Shown piece by piece: positions 17,878 through 25,078 of a stretch of 64,000 nucleotides of DNA. Below the pieces are notes generated by a model that was given only the letters and a program-made list of their open reading frames with translations, did not search any database and was not told where the DNA came from. Numbering within the stretch: the first letter of the stretch is position 1; the number at the start of each line of letters is the position of its first letter. Both the position numbers and the translations under genes were made by a program. The stretch covers positions 176,990 to 240,989 of the forward strand of contig NZ_JAAGNX010000002.1 of NCBI RefSeq assembly GCF_010500615.1, given 5' to 3'. This stretch comes from Oceanipulchritudo coccoides. Its GTDB lineage: Bacteria; Verrucomicrobiota; Verrucomicrobiia; Opitutales; Oceanipulchritudinaceae.

Positions 17878-19704
17878 TCACATTTCGGAAATGATGAGAA
17901 CTCCGTTCCCATCATCGTCCCGGCCATCAAATTGTCGCGAATACAGGCCTTCAAACTCCTGCGGATCAAGGCTGCCGTTCATGTCCGTATCGCCAATTTT
18001 GAAAGACGGGGGATAGGGAAACTCCGCGGGGACAAGCACGCCGTCGCCATTTGAATCCATATTGGGGAAATTCCTTTGAAAGAGCGTCACGTATTCCTCC
18101 TTTGTGACAATGCCATCCGCATTGGCATCCATCCGGTTGAACATGGCTGCTTCACGGGAATTAACCGAAGCGGGGACAGTCCCTGCTTTTGCAGGTGTTG
18201 TTGGAGTGGTTTTCCGTGGAGCCTTGTCCTTTGCAGCAGCCCTCCTGGATGCATTCGGATCACCCTCATCACCACCTCTTGCGATCATGACGGGAAATAC
18301 ATCATCCCACCAAGTGTCATAAGCGGTTGCCAGCGTAGCCGTTAGTTCTGGCATTTCCGCTGCGAGATCCGTCTCACATGCGGGATCATCCTTCACGTTA
18401 TATAGTGCCCATTGGCCGATAGCGGAAACGCCCCAGTGGAATTGCGCATTTCCGTTAGTATATGTGGTTGTGGTCAGGCCGTTCTGAACCAGCCGCAGGG
18501 TTGTGCACTGGCTCTGGTACTCTTCACATTTGGGATCAATACAGGGGTTGCTCCGCAGGAGGAGATGGTCTCCCCGTCGGGCAGCAGCCATGGCATACTT
18601 GTGTGAGGCGGCAAGCCCGCTCGGCCAGCGCGCCACGTGATGGAAAAGGATGCGGTCGTTGTGCGTCCAGACGTCCTGGTCTTCGCTCTCCAATAACGGT
18701 ATCAGGCTGTAGCCCTCGAGTTGCGGTTGCAATTCCTCGGGTATATTCACCCCCGCCAGATCACAAAGTGTGGGCAGGACGTCGAGGTGTGCAGTAAGCT
18801 TGTCGACTTTGGCAGGCCGCCATTTGCCGGGCCATCGCCAGAAGGACATGGCCCGCGAGCCCCCCTCCCAGATGGTGCATTTGCAGCCGCGCATGTGGGC
18901 GTTGTAGACATCAAGGCCTTCGGTCTCGCCGTTGTCGTTCATGAAGATGATGATGGTGTTCTGATCAAGGTTCTTCTCTTCAAGGAATTCCAGGATCCTA
19001 CCGACATTGTAGTCAATATTCGCTACCATGCCGAGATAGGTGGCATGCTTCTCGTTCACATCCTTGCGGAAGGGTTCGATAAATTCCTCCGGGGCGGCCA
19101 GCGGCGTGTGCGGCGAATAGGTGGCGAGGTAGCAGAAGAAGGGCTGGTCACCACTTTCCTCTATAAAAGTCATGGCTTCATCGAAAAAGGTGTCCTCACG
19201 ATAGCCTTCCGCCTTGAACGGCTTTCCGTTGCGGACCATGTCCACATCAAAGTGGTTGCGTGGTCCCTTGCGATTGGTCGAGGTCCAGTCGAAACCACGG
19301 TTTTCCGGATTGTATCCAGGACCACCGCCGATATGCCACTTGCCAATGAAGCCGGTCCGGTAGCCCGCTGTCTTCAGCAACTGTGGTAGAATTACGGCAT
19401 CCTTGTAGAGGTGTTCGCGTGGTTGCAGGGTGTGCGTCACCCCGTTGCGGAATTCATGCATGCCGGTCATCAGGGCCGCACGGGTCGGCGAACAGGACGG
19501 ACTTACGTAAAAGTTGTCGAAGCGCACGCTCTCATCGTGAAGGCGGTCGATATGCGGCGTCTCCAGATACGGATGGCCATGCTTCTGGACATCGCCGTAG
19601 CCCTGGTCATCGGTCAGGATGAAGAGGATGTTCGGCTGGTCGGCAGCGGAAACGGTGAGCGGCAGCAGCAGGCCCATCAATATCGATTGTGTAAAGAATT
19701 TCAT
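17878..19704 (-). CDS. Type I sulfatase with C-terminal four-EF-hand domain
   Basis: 608 residues with signal peptide (about 1-20). S1 sulfatase signatures: FILTDDQGYGD (Asp32, Asp33), formylglycine motif CSPTR (Cys71), GKWHIGGG and FMNDNGETEG. After about residue 500 comes an A/P/K linker and a domain with four EF-hand-type loops: DANADGIVTKEE, DSNGDGVLVPAE, DTDMNGSLDPQE and DDDGNGVLIISE. The tail is clearly related to the stand-alone EF-hand protein encoded at 20923-21261. Calcium binding could stabilise it or tether it to other secreted proteins. The likely role is desulfation of the fucan or its oligosaccharides. It lies downstream of the PEP-CTERM gene but beyond that gene's terminator; no separate promoter box was found in the 96-bp gap. 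Confidence 0.92.
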   Translation of the reverse strand: MKFFTQSILMGLLLPLTVSAADQPNILFILTDDQGYGDVQKHGHPYLETPHIDRLHDESVRFDNFYVSPSCSPTRAALMTGMHEFRNGVTHTLQPREHLYKDAVILPQLLKTAGYRTGFIGKWHIGGGPGYNPENRGFDWTSTNRKGPRNHFDVDMVRNGKPFKAEGYREDTFFDEAMTFIEESGDQPFFCYLATYSPHTPLAAPEEFIEPFRKDVNEKHATYLGMVANIDYNVGRILEFLEEKNLDQNTIIIFMNDNGETEGLDVYNAHMRGCKCTIWEGGSRAMSFWRWPGKWRPAKVDKLTAHLDVLPTLCDLAGVNIPEELQPQLEGYSLIPLLESEDQDVWTHNDRILFHHVARWPSGLAASHKYAMAAARRGDHLLLRSNPCIDPKCEEYQSQCTTLRLVQNGLTTTTYTNGNAQFHWGVSAIGQWALYNVKDDPACETDLAAEMPELTATLATAYDTWWDDVFPVMIARGGDEGDPNASRRAAAKDKAPRKTTPTTPAKAGTVPASVNSREAAMFNRMDANADGIVTKEEYVTLFQRNFPNMDSNGDGVLVPAEFPYPPSFKIGDTDMNGSLDPQEFEGLYSRQFDGRDDDGNGVLIISEM

Positions 19705-19726
19705 AAGGGTAACTATATTCTGAGGT

Positions 19727-19757
19727 AAAAAAAACGGCTTCCCGCGAGAGAAGCCGT
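19727..19757 (-). terminator. Rho-independent terminator after the PEP-CTERM gene
   Basis: Inverted repeat ACGGCTTC (19734-19741) and GAAGCCGT (19750-19757), 8 bp with an 8-base loop. On the minus strand it is followed by a run of eight T (complement of 19727-19734). It would end or attenuate transcription before the sulfatase at 17878-19704. Confidence 0.8.
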
Positions 19758-19800
19758 CCTCTTGGAAGATATCCTTCTCAAGGAAAAGAGTGCAAACGGT

Positions 19801-20862
19801 TTACTTCAGGGAGCGGCGACGCCAACTCACAAGGCCAAGAGCAAAAAGTCCAAAGTATATGGCGACCACGGATGGCTCGGGAACGACTTGGATAGCCAGT
19901 GAATCTCCACCCGATCCATCCATATCCGCAAGCCAGTTCCAACCGGTCCCTTCATCTCCCAAGCCGGTCACAGTGAGATTCGAGGTCGAAAAGTCGTTAC
20001 TTATATTGCTGGCAGTGATGAGGGTAAAGGTGCCGGGCCCACCAGCGTAGGCCGAGCCATCTATGAGAATTGTAAGCTGGTCAAGATTCACGAACGACGC
20101 ATCGGCCGCGATTGTGCTGATGCCCGACGCATTGAAAATATATTGTATGGTCCCGTCTCGTCCAGCAGCAGTCGTATTAAGGCGATCCATTGTCACCGTG
20201 GCTGCATCACCGGTGATCGTGACGGTCGGGGAGTTCCCAAAAATTACCTGACCTCCGCTCAGGTCAAAAACGCCTCCCGTGATATTGACTGAGGTGCGCA
20301 AGGTGAGTAGATGCGTTGCTGCACTGCCCTGAGCGATGAAGGACCCACTTGAAACATTGATCACTCCTCCCCCCGTGGAAACGACCCGGGCACCAGAATT
20401 CGTACTCGTGTAGGCTCCGCCGCTCACGTTCAAAGTGCCTGCTGAATTGATGACTAAGTCACCCGTATTAATCAGCGACCCGCCTGTTTCGATATTAACA
20501 ATTCCCTCATCGGCTCCAGCATTAACATTTGCCAGCGTGAGGGATCCGAGCGTGAGACCGCCACCGCTTTTCACGTTCAGGTAGCTGGGATTCCAATTGC
20601 CGATCGTGTTTCCAACCAGAGCCGAAAGCGCCTGGTTGCCAGTTGTTGTGACATTGGCCGTCTTCTGCTGATTTATCAGCACATCGTCCGAAGCATTCGG
20701 CTCCAATCCGGTACTCCACTGGGTGCCATCATCCCAATCGATGATGTTTCCTGCCGGATTTATAATTGAAACTGCGGCTGTGGCACTGATGACAGTCGCG
20801 AGGAACCCGACCACTAAAAAGGAGAGACGCGGTTGTGAAGTAGGTTTGCAGTGGATAGTCAT
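19801..20862 (-). CDS. PEP-CTERM repeat protein
   Basis: 353 residues with signal peptide (about 1-29). The body is a beta-strand-repeat structure rich in G, S, T and N. It ends in a module with TVTITGDAATVTMDRL and IDGSAYAGGPGTFTL, homologous to parts of the proteins at 5266 and 22798. The C-terminus is a textbook PEP-CTERM signal: VVPEPS, a hydrophobic span of about 18 residues and a basic tail (SWRRRSLK). Exosortase would cleave and anchor or secrete it; no exosortase gene is in this window. It is probably a surface scaffold or adhesin for the glycan. It lies 60 bp downstream of the EF-hand gene and has a terminator after it. Confidence 0.85.
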   Translation of the reverse strand: MTIHCKPTSQPRLSFLVVGFLATVISATAAVSIINPAGNIIDWDDGTQWSTGLEPNASDDVLINQQKTANVTTTGNQALSALVGNTIGNWNPSYLNVKSGGGLTLGSLTLANVNAGADEGIVNIETGGSLINTGDLVINSAGTLNVSGGAYTSTNSGARVVSTGGGVINVSSGSFIAQGSAATHLLTLRTSVNITGGVFDLSGGQVIFGNSPTVTITGDAATVTMDRLNTTAAGRDGTIQYIFNASGISTIAADASFVNLDQLTILIDGSAYAGGPGTFTLITASNISNDFSTSNLTVTGLGDEGTGWNWLADMDGSGGDSLAIQVVPEPSVVAIYFGLFALGLVSWRRRSLK

Positions 20863-20922
20863 AAGGGTTGGAGATTGAGATTTAGAAATGTAAAGAGTTT
20901 AGATTGCGCCAATGCGTGAAAT

Positions 20923-21261
20923 TTACTGCGGTAGCTCCTCGGGGGTCAGGACGCTGTCGCCGTCCTTGTCCCAAGCCGTGAAGTGGCGCTTGCGGACGGC
21001 GAGGTTCTCCTCGAGTGAGACGACGCCATCCTGGTTGGTATCCCACGCAGGCCCGGGGGCTTTGAATTCATCCGGCTGAAGAACGCCGTCCTTGTTCTTG
21101 TCCTGATGGTTATGGACCTTCGTCCAGCGGTTCATGAATTCCTCCTCGGTGACCTTGCCATCCTTGTCGGCATCCATGGTGTCAAACATCTTGCCCGCGT
21201 GCGCGGTGCAAGCCAGGGCGGCGATTAATCCGAAGGGGACGAGTTTCTTGAAGGAATACAT
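20923..21261 (-). CDS. Small secreted four-EF-hand protein
   Basis: 112 residues from the ATG at 21261, chosen because it opens into a signal peptide (MYSFKKLVPFGL...TAHA) and lies downstream of the promoter box; an upstream in-frame start would overlap the sulfatase gene. The mature ~90 residues hold four calcium loops: DADKDGKVTEEE, DKNKDGVLQPDE, DTNQDGVVSLEE and DKDGDSVLTPEE. Order and spacing match the C-terminal tail of the sulfatase at 17878, so it looks like that domain encoded alone. It likely acts outside the cytoplasm as a calcium-dependent binding or bridging protein. No other function can be read from it. Confidence 0.85.
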   Translation of the reverse strand: MYSFKKLVPFGLIAALACTAHAGKMFDTMDADKDGKVTEEEFMNRWTKVHNHQDKNKDGVLQPDEFKAPGPAWDTNQDGVVSLEENLAVRKRHFTAWDKDGDSVLTPEELPQ

Positions 21262-21307
21262 GTTATTGAGGTATTGAGATTGTGGTTCGAAGGGTATGAG
21301 GACGGGT

Positions 21308-21353
21308 AGACTACCAGTGAAAGGGGAAACTGTGTATCCCGTATTTGCGGGAT
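21308..21353 (-). promoter_or_regulatory. Candidate regulon promoter, site 4 (EF-hand / PEP-CTERM unit)
   Basis: Minus-strand box ATCCCGCAAATACGGGAT (21353-21336), then 22 bp, then TAGTCT (21313-21308). The box is 74 bp from the EF-hand start codon and directly follows the stop of the upstream sulfatase gene. Confidence 0.65.
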
Positions 21354-21361
21354 TCTGATGG

Positions 21362-22768
21362 TTAATTTCCGCGAGGCATGCGCCAACCGGAGTGACCAGA
21401 CCATGGGGGAGCGTTCTTGGGGTTGGGCACTTGGGTGTCCCACCAGTCCATGAGCCGGGCCGACATTTCCCCGACAATCTCCGTTTCGTAGCGGGCGCGG
21501 TTCTCGGTCTCGGTAATATCCTCACGAATATTGTAAAGTTCCACGCGGGAACGGTCTGGATTCATCAGGAGCTTCCAATCCCCGTCGAGCATGGCGAGCG
21601 TCGGGCTGACCTGGATCTCGCGTCCCCAGTTGCCGAAGCGGTATTCCCACATAAGTGGCTTTGAGCGCTTGGATGGGGTGCCGAGGAGCACGGATGTGCG
21701 GTCTTCGCCATCAAGTTCCTCCGGCAATTCTACTTCCAGTCCCGCCATTTGGACAAGGCTCGGATACATGTCGACTGCTGCGACCACGGACTGGTCCTGA
21801 ACCTTCCCGGCGGGAATATGCCCCGGCCATGAAACAATGAAGGGAACCCGAATGCCACCCTCATAGAGGCTGGCCTTGGTCCCGCGGAAGGGGCCGGTTA
21901 GGCCGGAGCCCGCGTGCCCGGTGGCTGAGCTCCAGAGGGGAGAGGGGCCGTTGTCGCTGCTGAACAAGATGATGGTATTTTCCAAAAGACCGCACTCCTC
22001 GAGTTTTTGAATGACCCGGCCCACTGCCCGGTCGATATTCTCGATGATCGCGTAATAAACGGTTTGTGAACTTCGCAAGTGCGACCGGACAGCCGGATGC
22101 GTGTGGTCCATATAGGGATCCATCTGCTCCTGGGTTGGATCGAGTACAGAGTGGGGATCCATGATCCAGAGGTTGAGGAAAAAGGGCGACGACTGGTTGC
22201 GCTCGATAAAGTCGATCCCGTAGTTGGCGATGATCTCGGATTTGTTGGAGTTATTGAGGCCCTTTAGCTTGGGACCTGTGCTGTGGGCGGTGGCGCTTTC
22301 CTGAGCGCCATATTCAACGGGGGCCGGAGCGACCATGTTGCCATCCTTGTCCATGGCGCCAAGGTGCCACTTGCCGTAATGGCCCACCCGGTATCCATTC
22401 GCGGCGAAGGTCTTGTAGACATTTGGCAGCTCGGGATCCAGCCATAGGGCATGGTTGTATTTCTGCCCGGCCGGTCCTCCGATGGCATAATCAATGCCGA
22501 TTTCGGCGCAGAAGCGGCCAGTCAACAGGCTGGCACGCGAGGGCGAGCAGACCGGGGAACCCACGTAGAACTGTGTGAAGAGTGTGCCCTGTTTCGCCAG
22601 TCGATCGAGGTTGGGCGTGCGCACATCTGGATGTCCATAGGCGGCAACATCCCCCCACCCCTGATCATCCGTGAAGATGAAGACAATGTTGGGCTGCTCA
22701 GCAGCGAGGGCAACCACATCAAAGGCGAGAAACGCGGCGAGGGTTTTCGCCAGACTTGAATACTTCAT
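21362..22768 (-). CDS. Type I sulfatase, single domain
   Basis: 468 residues from ATG 22768 (MKYSSLAKTLAAF...), which gives a normal signal peptide. A GTG at 22801 in frame would add 11 residues and overlap the previous stop. S1 sulfatase signatures: FIFTDDQGWGD (Asp34, Asp35), formylglycine motif CSPSR (Cys74), GKWHLGAMD and FSSDNGPSPLW. Length is normal for the family and, unlike the other two sulfatases here, it has no appended domain. It is probably periplasmic or secreted and acts on a different sulfate position than its neighbours (inference). It starts 29 bp after the stop of the repeat-protein gene at 22798 and is co-transcribed with it. Confidence 0.92.
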   Translation of the reverse strand: MKYSSLAKTLAAFLAFDVVALAAEQPNIVFIFTDDQGWGDVAAYGHPDVRTPNLDRLAKQGTLFTQFYVGSPVCSPSRASLLTGRFCAEIGIDYAIGGPAGQKYNHALWLDPELPNVYKTFAANGYRVGHYGKWHLGAMDKDGNMVAPAPVEYGAQESATAHSTGPKLKGLNNSNKSEIIANYGIDFIERNQSSPFFLNLWIMDPHSVLDPTQEQMDPYMDHTHPAVRSHLRSSQTVYYAIIENIDRAVGRVIQKLEECGLLENTIILFSSDNGPSPLWSSATGHAGSGLTGPFRGTKASLYEGGIRVPFIVSWPGHIPAGKVQDQSVVAAVDMYPSLVQMAGLEVELPEELDGEDRTSVLLGTPSKRSKPLMWEYRFGNWGREIQVSPTLAMLDGDWKLLMNPDRSRVELYNIREDITETENRARYETEIVGEMSARLMDWWDTQVPNPKNAPPWSGHSGWRMPRGN

Positions 22769-22797
22769 AAGGCTATTGTTTAGAGCGTGGGCGATGC

Positions 22798-24939
22798 TCA
22801 CTGGGGAGCGGTGGAAACCCGGTAGAAGGCCTTATCGCCAGCGGTTGGAGCCGGATCCGTGAAGGATAGGTCGGCGCCGGTACCCGGCTTGGTCTCGACG
22901 GGCGTCCAGCCTGAAAGGACAGAAGACGACTCGAGGGTATAATCAAAGCCGGTCTTGCTGTCAGCGGCATCGACGGTGATCGTCAGGGTCCCGGCTGATT
23001 CCGATACATCGAGGAATATCGGCTCAAGGGGCGGGTCACCGAATACAATCTGGAAGAGATTGAGGAAGGTGTCCTGCCTGACAAACCAGTCAACGCCCTG
23101 CGTTCCGGCCGCACCGGTCACGTTCACGGCCAACGGAAGGCTGGCGACATTCTGGGTATCCACCAAATCGAAGACGCTGTCCAACCCGGCCCCACCACCG
23201 CCGGCAAGGGCCGCGGCTTGGATGTTGATGGTCAGGTTCTGGAGATGGGCAAACCCGGCACAGTCGATCCGGCCAACCCCATTGGCATCAAAGGTGTAAT
23301 TCAAGATGGTGCCCGCGCCCGAGATCATGAAGTCCTTGGGAGCGACGAGGCTGCCCACTCCCCCGATGTTCAGCGTGGTCGTCCCTCCAAAACCAAAGCG
23401 GATCCGGGCATCGGAGACGATGGACCCCCCGTCCACGGTGACAGTGTTGTTTTTGAAATCCGTGACGGCGTTCAAGTTGGCAGGATTGTTGACTTCCACC
23501 GTTCCGCCATTCGTCACGCTGAGTGTGCCGGCACCTGTGGTGATGGCTTTCGTGGGATCGGTTGTGTTGGAGGAATTCCGGTACACGGCACCGACTCCAG
23601 AGACTTGAAGCGTTCCGGCAGCATTCACCAGGCTGACCAGACCCAGACATTCAAGCGTGCCTCCTGCATTGACCGCAAGCACATCAGCTGCACCCGCTGT
23701 GGAGACCTGGATCAGGCTGGCAGTCAGTTTCCCTCCAGCATTGATATTCAAGGTGCCGGTATTGGCGGGTTGGTTGCCGACCCTCAAGGTATCGGGGACG
23801 GCAGCGGAGGCATCCGTATCGAGGTTGGCAATATTGTTGTTGTTGATGACGGCCGTGTCACCTGCCACAGGAACGCGGGCCAGCGACCAGTTCAGGGCAT
23901 TATTGTAATCCCCGTTCGGCTTATTGAACACGTTCGGTCCGGCCGCGGCAGCCGGGGAAAGGACTAATTCAAAAACATCGGTGGTGTCATTGATGTTCAT
24001 CGAAACACTGAATCCCGGAAAACCCAACACGGTGACAATAGCCGAGATTCCGCCAATCTGGTCGTAGCCGGTGCCTGTGAATAGCGGGAAGGAGCCCGTG
24101 CCGCCGGTGTAGTTGGTCCCGTCAATGACAATTGTGGCATTGTTGAGGCGCGTTGTGCCATCCACCTTGATCGGGCTGATGCCCGTGGCATTGAAGTTGA
24201 ACTCAAAGGTGGTTGCCCGCGACGCGTTGTTTACCAAGAGGCTCGATCCAAAATCAATGGTGGCCGTATCACCTGTCACAGACACCGTTGAACCGAGATA
24301 CCCCACCACGGTGGCGCTGGAAAAATCAACCGTTCCCCCGCTGATCCCAAGGTATTCGGTTGTCAGCTGAAGAAAGCTCCCGGGCGCCTGCGAAGTCTGC
24401 AGGGTTCCTCCGGAGATCTCATAGGATCCGGTGACGGGTGCGGAATCGGTGCCCCCGAGGAAGTGGGATGCGGTTGTGGTGGACGTGTAGGAGCCCGAGC
24501 TGATGCTCACGAGGCCCAAAGCCCCGATTGCAGCCGTCCCGTTCACGGTTAAGGCCCCACCATTGATATTGACAGTGCCAATCCCGTCATTCGTGGAATC
24601 GACCACGAGACCGGTAACGACAAGGGCTCCGCCCGCATCGATATTCAGGGTGCCCTCACTTGTGTTGTTCGGAATGACTAGCGAGGTGGGAACAGATCCA
24701 GATACATCGCTTGCCAGGTTGGCGATCCTGCCACCGTTGATAACGGCCGTATCGCCAGCTGAGGGCAGCGCCGTCGCCGGGGCTCCTGCAGTGACATTGT
24801 TCCAATTGGCAACCGTTGCGTAATCGTCGTCGGCCGCGATGAATGCAAGTGTGTCGGCATGGACGGTGCATGCCAAGGCGAGCAGGGCAGCGGACGCGGA
24901 AAGGGATTTCCGGAGAATGGGGTAGAATGAATTCTTCAT
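22798..24939 (-). CDS. Secreted beta-repeat protein
   Basis: 713 residues with signal peptide (about 1-28, ...TVHA). Two tandem beta-strand-repeat halves each open with a motif like DTAVINGGRIANL or DTAVINNNNIANL and a GTLNI[DN]AGG repeat. The first half ends in the module with TVSVTGDTATIDF and IDGTNYTGGTGSF; a divergent copy closes the second half. The C-terminal ~65 residues (TLESSSVLSGWTPVE...AFYRVSTAPQ) resemble the last part of the C-terminal module of other locus proteins. No catalytic motif is visible. It is probably a surface scaffold or glycan-binding protein. Promoter box at 24999-25045; it leads the unit with the sulfatase at 21362. Confidence 0.8.
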   Translation of the reverse strand: MKNSFYPILRKSLSASAALLALACTVHADTLAFIAADDDYATVANWNNVTAGAPATALPSAGDTAVINGGRIANLASDVSGSVPTSLVIPNNTSEGTLNIDAGGALVVTGLVVDSTNDGIGTVNINGGALTVNGTAAIGALGLVSISSGSYTSTTTASHFLGGTDSAPVTGSYEISGGTLQTSQAPGSFLQLTTEYLGISGGTVDFSSATVVGYLGSTVSVTGDTATIDFGSSLLVNNASRATTFEFNFNATGISPIKVDGTTRLNNATIVIDGTNYTGGTGSFPLFTGTGYDQIGGISAIVTVLGFPGFSVSMNINDTTDVFELVLSPAAAAGPNVFNKPNGDYNNALNWSLARVPVAGDTAVINNNNIANLDTDASAAVPDTLRVGNQPANTGTLNINAGGKLTASLIQVSTAGAADVLAVNAGGTLECLGLVSLVNAAGTLQVSGVGAVYRNSSNTTDPTKAITTGAGTLSVTNGGTVEVNNPANLNAVTDFKNNTVTVDGGSIVSDARIRFGFGGTTTLNIGGVGSLVAPKDFMISGAGTILNYTFDANGVGRIDCAGFAHLQNLTINIQAAALAGGGGAGLDSVFDLVDTQNVASLPLAVNVTGAAGTQGVDWFVRQDTFLNLFQIVFGDPPLEPIFLDVSESAGTLTITVDAADSKTGFDYTLESSSVLSGWTPVETKPGTGADLSFTDPAPTAGDKAFYRVSTAPQ

Positions 24940-24998
24940 TTTTCTTTCAACAAGGGTTGATTGCGGGGTTAGGACGGAGCGCCATTAAACGCTCTACA

Positions 24999-25045
24999 AT
25001 CGTAGCAAATTCACCGGGTGATCCGGTATCCCGTCTTTACGGGAT
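24999..25045 (-). promoter_or_regulatory. Candidate regulon promoter, site 5 (repeat protein / sulfatase unit)
   Basis: Minus-strand box ATCCCGTAAAGACGGGAT (25045-25028): two perfect 7-bp arms around four bases, the best consensus copy. After 23 bp comes TACGAT (25004-24999). The box is 88 bp from the start codon at 24939. There is no T-run after it, so it is not a terminator. Confidence 0.7.
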
Positions 25046-25078
25046 GACTGTAAATCCAGAATTCAAGCGCCCTTGCGC

